Positions 14,201 through 41,500 of a stretch of DNA of 64,000 bases are shown here, piece by piece. The stretch lies in the NCBI GenBank assembly GCA_025617745.1, contig CM046870.1:11776330-11840329 (forward strand), read 5' to 3'. This DNA is from Heliocidaris erythrogramma. Its lineage: Eukaryota > Echinodermata > Echinoidea > Camarodonta > Echinometridae. The notes under the pieces are model-generated. The model was not told where the DNA came from. It saw nothing but the letters and a program-made list of their open reading frames with translations, and did no database searches. A program made the translations under genes and the position numbers. The stretch's first letter is position 1; each line of letters opens with the position of its first letter.

Positions 14201-14390
14201 GAAGTGGGATAGAGTCAAAGGGAGGGAAAATGGGATAACATTTTTCAGACAATCGAGACTGATGATTTTCGATGTCCAAATTACTTACAAATCCTCTTGT
14301 TTTGTTTGGTAAACTGTAAATACATTATCATGCAGTCGAATCCTTTTGCATAATGCAGTGAATTTTCAAATATTCAGTGACTCTGAATAT
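11221..14390. other. No gene recognised
   Basis: AT-rich intergenic DNA downstream of amylase copy 2. The only structure seen is purine-rich microsatellite around 14110-14200 (GA runs with a G tract) and short diverged repeats near 12120-12540 (AATTxAACGCAATGTTTG occurs twice). Open frames are short with no recognisable motifs. Confidence 0.5.
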
Positions 14391-28265
<13,875 letters not shown>

Positions 28266-28269
28266 AATA

Positions 28270-28545
28270 ATGATAACAAACCGTTATAGCGTATAGCGTA
28301 TATTTCATTATGATAACGTCCCTTTGCGCTTCCAAAGGGTTTGGATATTAATTATCCTGGTTTTAGCTCCGGCAGCCGTAATCAGCGCACAGTGCATTTC
28401 AAGGAATAAATCCTGCCAGGTACCCAGTTAACACCTGGGTGGAGAGTGGCAAATGTGGATCAATGTCTTGCCAAAAGACGATAGCACCGGACAGAGATTC
28501 GAACCCTCAACCCTTGGATTGAGAGCCAAGTGAATCAATCAATCT
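28270..28545 (-). mobile_element. tRNA-derived SINE
   Basis: On the minus strand: an A-box-like TGGCTCTCAATCCAAGGG, a B box GGGTTCGAATCTC, then a body with GGCAAGACATTGATCCACAT and CCACTCTCCACCCAGGTG, and a 3' end with repeated TATAGCGTATAGCG-type sequence. Related fragments lie at 5545-5890 and 6665-6860. Confidence 0.7.
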
Positions 28546-28549
28546 CATT

Positions 28550-29280
28550 TAACTTCAGTGCCAGAAATTAGTTCATTTAGCCGAAAAAGTCGTACTCCAT
28601 TTTGTACTTACGGGCCATATGATATTTTTTTTCTTCTGAACGATGTTAGACTATCTGTACATTTTAGACAAGTCCCTGTCTGTGTATTGATCAAAGACGA
28701 CGCACATTGATTGTATTCCTTCTTATTAGGCACTAGGACAATTATTCAGACTAGCAAACCAAAACAATTTTCTATCTAATTATTTTGTTATGATTATTCC
28801 CTGGCATCTCAAGTGTTGTAGGCTATGTACAGCCCAAGAGACCGACAGCTAGCTAGACTGAGCGCCAACGAGACCCACAGCTCATAGGCTGTCGATTAAT
28901 TTTCCAGTTTCGTGGATCCTGTGAACTATCAACCCCAGATTACAACCCAAATGATAATCATACCGGACAACTACACCCTCTCAAAACACCTGTACATCCC
29001 AGTAGCCCGACAGCCAAAGAGATGGACAACGTCGCTCTGGTGAACTCTCAGAAAAGTTGTTGGAACGCCCACGGGACACGACACTTCGGTCTCATGGGCC
29101 CTAGGTCACGTGGGCCTTCCGACAACTGTTTTTTGAAAGCACAAGAGCCCGACATGGTCGTTCTATTTGGTCATCGGTCTCGTGGGCAGTAGGCCTACTC
29201 TAGCTCCAAAATAAACCAATTTCCTGAACAGCAAGTACGTGGGAGATCACTTGATTAGGGTAGTTTTTGGGGTGGGTTTT
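28550..29280. other. No gene recognised
   Basis: Mixed-composition DNA. CCGACAGCT/GAGACCCACAGC-type short diverged repeats occur between 28830 and 29180. No splice-supported exon or protein motif was seen. Confidence 0.4.
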
Positions 29281-29284
29281 TTGT

Positions 29285-29800
29285 TTCCGGGGGGGGGGGG
29301 CACTTAGTATATAGTGTGCGGTGGGTACGTGCCTCCCAGAAGACCCCCATTTTTACACTCAAATTTCCTTTCCAAAGCATACCATTTTTTTCTTGTTGAG
29401 AAAAATAAGAAAACCGTTCCAAAGCACCGCTTTTTCCCGTCGTTCCGGCCGTTCTGGCCCACCCCGGCTCGTTCGGAGAATAACATTTTTGGTGAGAAGT
29501 TGCAAACGAGTTTCATTCCAATTAAGTGCTTAATTCCCCCGGGCTTTCCCCATTGTTTCCAATCCTGTTCCAATCATCCGCAGGGAACAGTGGGATTTAG
29601 GGGGGCTTGGGGGCACATCCGGCCGGTGCCCCCCTCCCCCACTTGGAAGAAAAATATTGTGCCCCCATTTTAGAAGGAAATCCCCCCCCCCCCCTTCTGA
29701 GCGACTTTTGGAGAGCTGGCGAGACCAAAAAATTACGGGTCTCCCTTTTCCAAAAGTTGACAAACCTGCATTTGTGTGCCCCCTTATACAAAATATGTTG
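29285..29800. repeat. Poly-G/C MITE-like sequence
   Basis: GGGGGCACATCCGGCC and GGAAGAAAAxTATxxxxxxTGTCCCC/TGCCCCC-type blocks recur at 58020-58100, so this is a dispersed repeat. The 119-codon frame here is Pro/Phe-rich with no motif and is not called. Confidence 0.45.
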
Positions 29801-29829
29801 GAGAGGAGGTTGAGAAGGATGCAGAACCA

Positions 29830-31260
29830 GCAACCTTCCTCGCTTGTTCTTGCCTCAGAAGTGCAACCAAGACTTGATCAGTCCTCCTTTATCGTTCTGT
29901 CATGCAACTCGATCATGATAGCACTTCAGTAATAGATGGTTTACGCCCCATGCAAGCAAATAAACCTTTCAGGATGCCGGGTCTCACCTTTGTGATATCG
30001 ACAGCTATAACTATAATTTTAGGCATATATACAGGTCCTCCTGTATGTTTTAATTTTAAAAAGAAATTAATCAAGGTTGGTGAATTGTGCATCAAAATTA
30101 GCACACATTGCCAAACGATGACCGTTCGTTGTGTTAAGGAAACTCTTGTCTCTTTCATTGAAGTACCTTTAAAAGTATACTTTATTGTGATTTATCTTCA
30201 TCGTTAGTGGGACTGGACCTTTATGACCAGATGTAGGCTATGCTTTTCCAATACCTCTGGGATCAGACACTAACCTTCCAAATGCTTATATTAGGTCATA
30301 TAAACAGATTGCTTGTATAGGATGGTGTTTGAACTGAGGAGTTGCAGTTTGAATAATGTACTATAATCAGCATGATCAGTCAGTGAATTATGTGTGCAAC
30401 TTGTTTGATTTCATGTTTGACAGACTTAGTGTTTACACGATTCAAACAGTGGGGTTACCAATAAATGGCATGAAAACATAAGAGGAAGGAGGGCACAAGT
30501 CCATCGAAACATTTTTTTGGTTATTAAGAAGGGAAAAACTAGACATAAGTTGAAAAGAAAAAAATATTTTCATCTTCACGTAATTGATACATGATAACAT
30601 GATAATTTTTTACCTCTCCAACGGTTGTCTTATTTATTGGTATCTTTTGTGTAATTTTCATCAACCATGGACCTACCTCGAAGTAGGTCCATGCATCAAC
30701 TGACGATTTTTATCATTGATCCATAAAAGTGCATGGATATCACTTAATACAAAGAGATGAAAATTCTGTCTCGCAAACTTTTAATACAAAACAATATTTT
30801 TCTTGATCACTGAAAAATGTAATGGATTTGAGTCCTTTTGCCTCTCATTTAGCATGTTTAGTTGGATAAGTTAATTGATTTTGAATGGAAGATGAAAATT
30901 GAACAGCCTTATTGTATAGAGGTATACAGCGAGAAAAAAACCTAATAAAGCAAAAACATTAAAGTTTGATTTAACGATTTAACGATTTAATAATACATGA
31001 TTGCGAACGGCGGCCTATAATTATGGCGGCCTTTCGCGGCTGAAAAGATCAGTGTCAACCATTCTGAATTTGGTGGGGGCGTCAAAAGGACGTTCTCGAG
31101 ACAATTGTGGATTGAAAAAAGGTGACAGAAGTGATCGTAAACATAACACAAATTGTAATTTGAAGTCCTACGTGTTTATCTTAAAAAGGGAAGGTTGACT
31201 TGTGGAATTTTGTGATATGTTTCATACTATATAATATTATTCGTAAAATTGTTTGTCACA
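29830..31260. other. No gene recognised
   Basis: AT-rich DNA with short open frames lacking motifs. A short palindrome, CCATGGACCTACCTCGAAGTAGGTCCATG, shortened here to its half-site ACCTACCTCGAAGTAGGT, is visible at 30668-30695. Confidence 0.4.
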
Positions 31261-31267
31261 TGAACAA

Positions 31268-31695
31268 GTACATGTACATATACCCCCCGGGGGGGGGTAA
31301 ATCTATGTACTCAGATTATAATCGGAGGGGGGTGTGCGGCTGAGAACTCCAGACCCATACCCACATCCAAGGGTCCTTTTGCTGTAAATAGGCACCCATG
31401 TCTAAAAAAAAAAAAATCGCCAAACCTTCAAAAACCGCCACTGGATAAGAGCCGGGATAAGAGAGCCATGTCTAAGGTTTTTTTTTTTTTTTTTGGGGGG
31501 GGGGGGGGGAATGGGACCCATGTCTAAGGATTTCTTTGGGGAAAATGGGACCCATGTCTAAGGATCTTTTTAATGAAAAGGGGACCCATGTCTAAGGATC
31601 TTTCCTCAAAAAGTCACCCTTCCCAGCGGCACATCCCCGTATACCCAATATACGTGAGTACCCCTCCCCCCCCCCCCCCCCCCCCGGGCATATAC
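31268..31695. mobile_element. MITE-like repeat with internal about 40-bp units
   Basis: The ends TATACCCCCC and poly-C GGGCATATACC are roughly inverted. The interior repeats GACCCATGTCTAAGGAT four to five times with variable spacing. Long A, T, G and C homopolymers are present. Non-coding. Confidence 0.5.
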
Positions 31696-31989
31696 CAGGA
31701 CAAACCAATTTTTAATGTGCGTGTGTGTTGTTCTGAAGGCATGGTTGGCTATTTTTTTAATATAGAAATATTGATTCTGATTAAAGAAAAAGACAAAAAA
31801 AGAAAGTAAAACAATGGAAATACATCCTTATGTTTTTCTTTGTGTTGAACTCTGAGTGTTTTAAACGATTTGTTTAAAAGTTGATTTAAATCGCGATTTA
31901 AATCAATAATTTAAATGGATTCATTTAAATTGGCTAACCCTGCCTGAAGGTGATGAAATACATTCAGACATACATGAAAAGGCACACAC

Positions 31990-32480
31990 AGGCATAAACA
32001 CACCGACGCGGGAGGGGGAAAAATCCCCCTCCCTACACCCACCCCTGTTACATAGGCCTACAATGCAGTAGTGCGTCCAAATAAATTGAAAAGCAGTCTG
32101 GGCTTCGGACTAACTTTCCGCTTAAATAAAAGGTGATACGAACCGTTATCTTTATCTCAAATTTTCTATAACACGTCAGAGCTTTCGCGCTTTGCGCTGG
32201 GGGGGGGGGGGGGGGGGGGCTCCACCTCCCTACACCAACCCCTCATACAGTGCAGTATTGCGTCCAAATAACTGAAAAGCAGTCAGAGTATCGAACAATA
32301 ACTTTCCACCTAATAAAATGTTTGCTACGAGCCGTTATCTTTTTCTAAAATTTGCTAAAACGTCAGAGCTTCCTCCCCCTCCCTGCAAACCCCCCCCCCC
32401 CCTCCCCCCGAGCACGTTTTGCGTGCCCATCACCAATTTTGCACGTTTCGCGTGCTCTCAACAGAAATACTGGCTACGCA
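31990..32480. repeat. Two tandem units of about 190 bp
   Basis: CGTCCAAATAAxTGAAAAGCAGTC, AACTTTCCxCxTAA, GAxCCGTTATCTTT and ACGTCAGAGCTT occur in the same order twice here and again at 54545-54800. The units belong to a dispersed transposon family. Confidence 0.65.
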
Positions 32481-32573
32481 GCGGTTGAGACATACACTTT
32501 TACACATACCGCTCTAATAATGTATAATGTATACGGTGATAGGTACAAACGCAAATTTAATTCCGCTTACATC

Positions 32574-32633
32574 AATACACTGCGAGAAAGTTTAGAGTCT
32601 GTCAGTACACTGCGAGAAAGTTTAGAGTCTGTC
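32574..32633. repeat. Two 30-bp direct repeats
   Basis: ACACTGCGAGAAAGTTTAGA followed by GTCTGTC is repeated back to back. Confidence 0.85.
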
Positions 32634-32649
32634 TGCTGATTGGAGTGAG

Positions 32650-34985
32650 GTCATGAAGTAGACAAATATAAACTCATTTGAAATTTACATTAAAATGTTT
32701 ATGAACTTGTACAACGAACGCATTCCTTTACGAAAATGCAATCGACCCAACTCTAAAAAGACACCTAGAATGCCTTTGGTTACGAGGTCGCTATTGGAAC
32801 CCATCAATAAAAAGAATAAACTGTTTTATGAATACATCTCGAAGAGAACAAGACAATCTTGGGAGAAATATAAAAGGTATAAAAATATCCTTACGACACT
32901 CTTGCGCAATGCCAAGAGAGGCTACTAGTACTTTGCGCAATTTCGGTCGACGTTCAATGATATTAAGGGAAAGTGATCAGAAATGTACTTTATAATACAA
33001 GTGTTCAGAAAGGTACTGATATAACTAAGCTTAATTGACATCTCGGGAACTTTCATAGACAATAAAGAAGAGATTTGTGAATCGTTTAATACGTATTTTA
33101 CCAACATTGGTCCGAATTTATCACGAGCAATACCTAGTGTTAATAAATCTTTTCACGAATATTTGGACAGGCCAAATACAAAATAGCCAAAGTAATTCCA
33201 ATATACAAAAAACATGATTCTTCACTTGTCTCAAATTATAGACCCGTGTCTATACTCCCAAGCATTTCCAAAATCTTGGAAAGGCTTGTCTATAATAGAC
33301 TATATAATTTTCTTACCAGAAACAATTTGCTGTACTCGCATCAATATGGTTTCAGAAAATCTCACTCAACAGAATTAGCACTCTTGGAATTATGTGATAA
33401 AGTGTCAAATGCCTTAGCTGAACGTAAACATGTCATTGGTGTATTCATGGACCTCAGCAAGGCTTTTGACACCCTTGACCATTCAATACTTCTACGTAAA
33501 TTGGATCACTATGGTGTAAGAGGTGTGGCAATGCAATGGTTTAAGAACTATTTAGCAAATAGAAAACAATATGTGTATCATGACTCTACCGAATCAGAAT
33601 CATTATCCTTAGAATGCGGCGTCCCACAAGGATCAATCCTTGGTCCGCTGTTGTATTTGATATACGTCAATGATATCCCTAACTCTTCTTATGCACTACA
33701 ATATATATTATTTGCTGATGATACCAATGTATTTTGTTCTCACTCTAATTTACAAAATCTTTTGGAAATAATTAATAACGAACTACCAAAATTGTCAAAA
33801 TGGTTTAAATCAAATAAACTTTCGCTTAATTTGAAGAAAACTAACTTTATGTATTTTCGGAATAGAAATAGCAATAACAATTTAGCAAACCTTGAAATAC
33901 TGCTCAATGGCGAATCATTGCAAAGAGTTGAGAGTACAAAATTTCTGGGTGTCTTTATAAATGAAAATTTGAGATGGAATTACCACGTGAAACACATATC
34001 TCATAAGATTTCACGCAATGTTGGCATACTTTTTAAACTGAAATATTATGTTCCATTGAAAATTTTGTTTATGCTCTATAACTCGTTAATATTACCATAT
34101 ATCTCATACTGTAATATCATATGGGCAAACTCGAAAAATAATATTGAAATTATTCTACTGCTGCAAAAGAAAGCTGTTCGTTTGTGTACCAATTCTTCGT
34201 TCCGCGATCATACTACCCTTTTGTTCTCGACACTTAAAACTCTGAAAGTTGATGATATAAATATTCTACAAACTGGGGTTTTCATGTTCCAGCTAACAAA
34301 CGGGCAGCTACCCCCATATTTCCCTCCACTGTTTAGTCTAAATAGAGACATCCACTCTTATCCCACAAGACAAACTGAACATTTCCATCTAAGAAACCCT
34401 AAAACTACATTAGCCTTGAAATCTATCAGACATAATGGTCCAGATATTTGGAACTCATTTCCTCCTGAAATCAGAAATCTGAAGTCATTAAATGCATTTA
34501 AAACAGCTGTCAGATCCATGTTGTTATGTAAATACTGCAACTGAGACTCCTTCCTTCATCTATTTGTTCATTCAATTATTATGGTCCATGACCTAGCACT
34601 CTAATATTCTGTGTTAATAAACTTGTAAACAAGGTGTATTATCATAGCGTATAGGCTACCAGCCCCTCCCCGTCTTTCTTTTTCTCTCTTCTCCCTTTCT
34701 CTTTCTTTGCAAGTCACTCCCCATATTTGGGGGTTTAAATTCTTCCCTTTTAATTTATTTGTATTACATGTATTTTACAACCGAGGGCTGCAAGCATTTC
34801 AAGCTCTATTGCTTAAGCAGTAGCCCTTCTATATCTCATTTTGTATTATGTTAGTCTCATGTTGTTTTTTTTTGTTTACTCATGTATGATGTTATTATAT
34901 GTTGTATTGATTCATCTGAATGGAATGTAATGTGATATAGAAACCAATAAATTCAATTCAAAATTCAATTCAATTCAATTCAAAG
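32650..34985 (+). mobile_element. 5'-truncated CR1/Jockey-group LINE
   Basis: It starts in the linker between endonuclease and reverse transcriptase (SKRTRQSWEKYKRYKN, 32695-32928) and passes a decayed stretch (32930-33245). The largely open reverse-transcriptase frame is 33246-34544. The 3' end is a tail of repeated AATTCAATTC near 34950-34985. It abuts another LINE fragment. Confidence 0.8.
33246..34544 (+). pseudogene. Reverse transcriptase part of a truncated LINE
   Basis: 432 codons open. RT motifs in order: SKAFDTLDHSILL (motif A), GFRKSHSTE, CGVPQGSILGPLLYLIYVND (motif B), YILFADDTNVF (motif C, FADD), KLSLNLKKTNFM and KFLGV, then the C-terminal tail YPTRQTEHFHLRNPKT to FKTAVRSMLL. All catalytic aspartates are present. 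The endonuclease and ORF1 are missing and the frame just upstream is broken, so it cannot act alone. Confidence 0.85.
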
Positions 34986-37110
34986 TCATTGTTTTTGCTT
35001 CCAACTTATGAATCTGAAATCTTAGATATCATTAAGAATTTAAAAGGGAATAATAGTCCAGGATATGACGACATCAGCAATGACTTGTTAAAGGCAGTTG
35101 CCCATGGAATTGTAAAACCTCTTACACATGACACACACAAAAATAATTTCGCCAGACCTCCAAAATTCGCTCTGTGCAACTTTAGAAGTTGCACGGAGCA
35201 AAGTATTGTCAGTCATGGATAAAAAATAATTTAATTCAATCTCATTGGAAAAGTCTCAAAAGGAGGCATTTTGGTCTGTTAGTTATGATATTTGATAAGG
35301 CACACACATCACACTATAATTTTTCAGTCGATTAAGTCTTTGTGAAATAGGCCCCAGGTATATTAACTTTTATCATTCAGTATCAATAAATGTGCTTCAA
35401 TTTGACTCACTGCATCGTTCAAGGTGAATACTTTTATGAAATGACGCCGACCGTATTTTGAATATTAAGAATTAGTAATAAACTTTAAAGGTATTTAATT
35501 TTCCTTACTAACAGCCCATTCCCGAAATGTCATTCATTTACAGAGTTAGAGCTTTTTCTCTAAAAAAGTGCTCCTAAAATGCGACTTTCGCAAATTATTT
35601 TTTGGAAAAGTCCTTCCCGTGGCAGGGGGATGCCCCCTCCCACACTTTCGCCGCTGGCGCCCCCTATTTCAAATTCCTGGATCCGCCACTGGTTGCATGT
35701 GGTGTCCCGCATGGCTCTTTATTAGGGCCACTACTTTTTATTATTTACATTAAACTTATCCATAAATTTATCTTTCAAATTGTTTGCAAATGATTCAAGT
35801 GTCTTTTACTCGCACAGAAACCCATCATCTCTTTTTAGAGATCATGAATACAGAACTGATTAAAGGGCAATCCTACCTTGGTAATAAGATGATTTGTGCG
35901 AAAGCAGAAAATAAGAAAAACAGGATGGTGAAAGTTTGAAAGAAATCGGACAGGGACTAAGAAAGATATGGATGTTTGAAAAATGAGATCACTACGTCTA
36001 TGCGAATCTCAAATTGGCAATTTGGTGAGTCGATTGTGACATTTTTGTGGACAACTCTCCCGTTTGTCGTACACAAAAATATCATTCATTTGCCGTTTTC
36101 TTCGAGGCGCTTTTACCCTCGGGGCAGTACTCAAATATATGGGAGAAAGCATATTGTTATAGGTCCTCATAAAAGAAAAAGATCCTACATAGTAACACAT
36201 TTTTAAAAAGGTGACATTTTAATCATTTTGTGTGTTGGAGCGAATGGGGGAGTTGTCCACAGCTACATCACATTGACATTACCTATTCGGCCAATTTGAA
36301 ATTCCCATACAGTGATTACAACTTTCAAAAATTCATAACTTTTTTATTTTGTATATCAGATATAAGGAACTGGCTGACAGCAAATAAGTTAAAACTCAAT
36401 GATAGTAAAACTGAATTTTTCATTGTTGCATCACCATACAATTACAAAAAATTGCCAGATTTAACACTGTCAGTTGGTGAAGTTTCTATACATCCATCGG
36501 ACTCAATAAGGAATCTGGGTGACTTTTTTGATGTTAACATGACTATGTCAACACACATTAACAATGTTTGCCGCAGTGTGATTTTTCATTTGAGGAACAT
36601 ATCTAGGATTCGTAAATTTATTGATCAAATTACTTGTCATCATGCTGTAAGGTCACTTAATCTTTCCAGACTAGACTATTGTAATGGGCTTCTTTCCTCT
36701 ATACCAAAATCTCATGTAAACCGTCTACAGCGTCTGCAGAATTGGGCTGCACGTCTTGTTTTTTGAGGTTGGCAGAAGTCATTCTTCCCAACCTTTACTT
36801 CGTTCCCTTCACTGGCTACCCATTCAAAAACGTATCATCTTCAAATTAGTTCTTTATGTTTATAAATCTCTCAATAACCAGGCTCCAGGGTACATATCTG
36901 AATGCTTAACTGTATATACACCTAGTAGAAATCTCAGATCCTCAAATCATAACTTTCAGCTCAGCTACCCAATGACCCGAAATTTGTCAGGTGATAGGAC
37001 TTTCACAGTTACTGCATCGAGGCTATGGAATAATCTCCCCTTGACCATTAGACAGTCAGCATCCATAAAGACCTTTAAAAAAGCTGTGAAATCATATTTA
37101 TTTTAAATCC
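34985..37110 (+). pseudogene. Decayed LINE with MITE insertions
   Basis: Pieces of one ORF2 in order: pre-RT segment SPGYDDISNDLLKA (35000-35110), motif B fragment CGVPHGSLLGPLLFIIYI (35697-35750), RT thumb region WLTANKLKLNDSKTEFF to RLDYCNGLLSSIP (36350-36765), then in another frame LHWLPIQKRIIFKLVLYVYK to FKKAVKSYLF and stop (36756-37106). Motifs A and C are missing. A MITE at about 35861-36345 and a hAT-type end near 35690 interrupt it. Confidence 0.75.
35861..36345. mobile_element. MITE inserted in the decayed LINE
   Basis: It begins TTAAAGGGCAATCCTACCTT. The LINE reading resumes after about 36345. A related end, reversed, occurs at 42275-42300 (AAGGTAGGATTTCCCTTTAA). The right boundary is approximate. 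Confidence 0.5.
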
Positions 37111-37528
37111 GCTATCAAACTTTGTAACAGGTACATTCATTACATTTTGTCTCCATAAAACTGGAAATGGACCATACGTTGTATCTTGCCTACAATGTTC
37201 TCTTTGTTTCTCCGGTAATAAATTAATCCATACTTGTGATTACGACATGATTTGATTGCTATATCTCGCACTAATGAGCCACCGACGAGTTTAGTTATTA
37301 TTCTGGCCGTGTTTTCGTGACATTTTTGATGATTTCTGAAGTATGTGTTATTCGGATTGAGGTACGTTTTTTCAACATAGTCCCATCCAAAGGTTTCAGT
37401 GTTTTGCTGTTGTGTTATATCACCAATCTGAACGCCTTACTGCTTAGTGTACAGTCTACTGCACTCTTCGACTCTACAATTGTTATTATTGTGATTACGT
37501 AACTTCTTTTATACCATCACCACTAATC

Positions 37529-38377
37529 ATGTCTACTGAGGATAAAAGGCATAACCTTCGTTCCAGATCATCATCCAGTTCGGCCTTACCGGTTACACCT
37601 GTAACAGGTAAACGGTCAGTCACACCAGACTCACTTCGATCGACTGGTAAACCACTTAGCACTGCTCAAATCAACCAGATTGATTCTGTTGTCCAGAAGG
37701 CAGTCGCCGCGGCAATGGAAAGAGAGCGTCAGAAATTCAGCGACGACTTTGATCGCCGTGAAGCCCGTCTGCGTGATATCATGGATGAGAAGATTTCATC
37801 TCTTCATGATCTTGAAGTTGCCATCGACTTAAAGCTGATTGATCTACGTAAAATCGAGTCAACGGTAGATTCTAACAAAGTCAAAGTGGATGATCTCTCT
37901 GATCGAATTGATTTAGCTGAGCAATATTCCCGGCGAAACAATATTCGGCTCCTGGGAGTTCCCGTGACTCCTAATGAAAATATAGATGATATCGTATGCG
38001 ATGTCGCGAAACAGATAGGCGTTGAAATCGGCATCAACGACATTGATCGATCACACCGTCTCTTTGCCCGTCAAGCTCGCAATGGTACCAACAGCAACAA
38101 GTCACAGTCCGGAACGCAGATTCCAGGAATTATTGTCAAGTTTGTGTCATACAGGACAAAATTCAAAATGATGAAAAATAGAAGAAACCTGAAAGGGAAA
38201 GGAATAGTGATTGTCGAAGATCTCACTAGGAAAAATCTTGATCTGCAAGTTCAAGCATCCAGACGACCAAATGTCACAGCGACATGGACTTGGGACGGAC
38301 GCGTCTTTGCCATGGTCAAGAGTGAAGATGGACGTATTGCCAAGAAAATCATCAATAGACTATCAGACTTGAAATAG
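37529..38377 (+). CDS. LINE ORF1 protein (RNA-binding chaperone type)
   Basis: 282 residues. Ser/Thr-rich N-terminus, predicted coiled coil about 55-125 (heptad-like DRREARLRDIMDEKISSLHD, DLSDRIDLAEQYSRR). Then an RRM-like core with the L1-ORF1-like YSRRNNIRLLGVP motif, and a C-terminal domain (GIIVKFVSYRTKFKMMKNRR, GIVIVEDLTRKN, ATWTWDGRVFAM). By analogy with L1-type ORF1p it should trimerise and bind the element's RNA. No zinc knuckle is visible. It lies 198 bp upstream of ORF2. Confidence 0.8.
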   Translation: MSTEDKRHNLRSRSSSSSALPVTPVTGKRSVTPDSLRSTGKPLSTAQINQIDSVVQKAVAAAMERERQKFSDDFDRREARLRDIMDEKISSLHDLEVAIDLKLIDLRKIESTVDSNKVKVDDLSDRIDLAEQYSRRNNIRLLGVPVTPNENIDDIVCDVAKQIGVEIGINDIDRSHRLFARQARNGTNSNKSQSGTQIPGIIVKFVSYRTKFKMMKNRRNLKGKGIVIVEDLTRKNLDLQVQASRRPNVTATWTWDGRVFAMVKSEDGRIAKKIINRLSDLK

Positions 38378-38575
38378 ACCATTTTGTATTTTGCCAGACT
38401 ATATATACCTTATTAATTTATGCTTTAGTCACTTGTTGGTACTGGTCATGGCCGCATGCTGGTGAGATTGGATTTATAATTCTTTGCCTATTATTGCTAA
38501 TATATATTTGAATGCAATTTTTATTAATGGCAATTAATTAATTTATGTTTTAATTCGACATGACCACTCAATTAC

Positions 38576-41500
38576 ATGTATGCCCCTTGTGGCATTTCCC
38601 TCCAGATTTGTTATTTTTATATTTTGAATGAACTCGTGGTGGCTACCACAATTTGCACTTCGTTTTTGTACATTGATTTTGTTTTGTCTTTGCTTAATTT
38701 TGTCTGTGTTGGTCGTTGTATAACGTTTTTAAATATGCCTGATGTTGATTTATATAGACAAACAATGCAAAATGATAATTTTCTTCATATATCTGAACTT
38801 TTATCTCCACTTAATGACAATGATGAACATATTTCATATGGTCCCCAACAAAACTGTTTTACGCCAAATGAATTTAATATGTTTCTGCATGAAGAAAAAT
38901 TCAAAAATGATGTACATGAAGGATTTTCTTGTCTACATCTTAATTGCAGAAGCATAAAGAAAAACATTGATAATTTTCTAACCTTTTTACATGATGTAGA
39001 AATAAATTTCTGTGCAATAGGTGTAACTGAGACTTGGCTAAAATTTAACGATCCTTGCTACAACATTGATGGTTATAAATTCATTGGTAACTACCGCCAA
39101 GGTCGCCGGGGTGGGGGTGTAGGAATTTATATCAGAAATGATTTTACTTTTGTACATAGGAGTGATTTAGATATTTTTTCAGAATCTATGGAATGTATTT
39201 TTATTGAAATTAACTTATCTACTAAAAATATAATATTCAGTGTAATTTATCGACCACCGAATTCATCGTTTCCTGACTTTTTAGAATCTCTTACTACGGT
39301 AATAAATAGAATTTCTAAAGAAAATAAATTATTGTATTTTTCTGGTGATTTTAACCTTAATTTACTAAATGCCGATTCTTGCCCACAGGTCAGTGATTTT
39401 TTAGATGTATTCATAACCAGATCAATTTATCCTGTTATTCATTTCCCAACTCGAGTATCTAAACAATCTACCACTTTAATTGACAATATTTTCACAAATA
39501 ATATAAACAATATCTATTCTGGTATTTTTTTAGTTGATATTAGTGACCATTTTCCAGTGTACTGTATTCATAATCATTATATTAACAAACTACATGTAAA
39601 TAATGTATTTATGAAGCGCCAAATAAATGATGAAAACATCCGTAATTTTATTACAAAGTTAGAAAGGACTGAATGGAATAGTGATTGTAATGACCCAAAT
39701 CTTATGTATGATACTTTCTTAAATAGTTTTTCGAATTTGTATTATGAATGTTTTCCTAAGACTAGTGTCAAATGTAAACATCGTAAAGATAAACCATGGT
39801 TCAATAAGGATTTGAGGAAAATGTGCAACAAAAGATATTTGTTATATAAGAAATTTATTAAAAATCCTACTGCATATAGAGAAAGTATATACAAGTCGTA
39901 CCGTAATAAAGTTAATTATAAAATAAAATGTATTAAAAATGAATATTATAGAACATTATTTATCGATGTCAGAAGTAGTCTTAAAAAAACTTGGAATGTC
40001 ATCAATAAAGCAATGGGGAAAGAGAATAAGCAAATAAGAGTTGAGAGTGTAAATGTCAGTAATGAAAAAGTAGTTGGTGATTATGGTATCGCTCAAGCAT
40101 TCAATGATTATTTTGTTCATATAGGTTTATCTCTTTCAAATAAGGTGCAATCAAATACTAGAAATAACGATTTTGTGCAATATTTAAATAAAAGCAATAA
40201 CAGTGCCTTTTTTAATCCCATCACTCCAGGTGAAATTATTAGAATTGTATGTAATTTGGATTGTAATTCTGCTGCAGGTTATGATGAAATTAAGATATCA
40301 GTTATTAAGAAAGCTATACATATCATTTGTTACCCATTGTGCAATATTTTTAATTCCGTTTTAATCAATGGTATTTTCCCTGATAAATTAAAAATAGCAG
40401 CACGTGTTGTTCCAATTTTTAAGAATGGATCAAAGGTAGAATTATCAAATTACAGGCCGATATCTGTCTTGCCAGCATTCTCTAAAATTCTAGAAAAATG
40501 TATATATAATCGTCTTTCTTTTTTTTTAGATAAATATAATATAATGACACCTTCCCAGTATGGATTTCGCTCAGGGCACTCCACATCACATGCCTTAATT
40601 GATTTGGTTTTTAAAGTTACTCACGCTTTTAATTCTCGATTGTTCTTATCTGGTTTATTTTTAGATCTAAGTAAAGCTTTCGATACGCTTGACCACTCTA
40701 TTTTGTTGTTTAAATTAGAAAATTATGGTATTCGTGGCATTCTGTTAAAAATGTTTGAAAGCTATTTAGCAGATCGAAAACAATTTGTTATTGTAAATAA
40801 TACCAAGTCTGAATTAAGAGAAATCAGATGTGGAGTGCCCCAGGGATCTATACTGGGTCCACTTCTTTTTCTTATTTATATGAACGATATATGTAATTCC
40901 TCTAAAAAGTCACAGTTTATTTTATATGCTGATGATACCAGTGTTTTCCTAAGTAATGATGATATCAGTACATTATGTTTAAATTTCAATATTGAATTGC
41001 AAAAAATCAGTAAGTGGCTTTGTTCTAATAAATTGATTTTAAATGTAAAGAAAACACAATGTATCATTTTTACTAATAAGAAACTTGAATATGATTATAT
41101 TAATATTAAAATGAATAATGAAATTATAAAAGTTGTACCATCCCTGAAATTTCTAGGTGTTATCATCGATTCCAAATTAAATTGGCATGAGCATATAAAT
41201 GAGGTCTGTAACAAAGTTTCAAAATGTCTAGGTATATTATATAAATTGAGATTTTTCCCTCGAAACATTTTATTAATGATATACAATGCGATTATAACAC
41301 CACACCTTAATTATTGTAATGTAGCTTGGGCTTCTTCCACAAATTACTCAATGTTAAGATTATTCCGTTTGCAGAAAAAAGCTGTTCGTCTTGTCTTTCA
41401 TGCTAATTTTCTTGCCCATACATCACCTATATTTATTGAATTAAATTTGTTAAATATATATGATCTAAATAATTTTAATATTGCTATTTTAATGTATGTA

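Noticed and set aside
29314-29673. 119-codon frame rich in Pro and Phe
   Set aside because: It lies in a dispersed poly-G/C repeat; no motif, no splice context.
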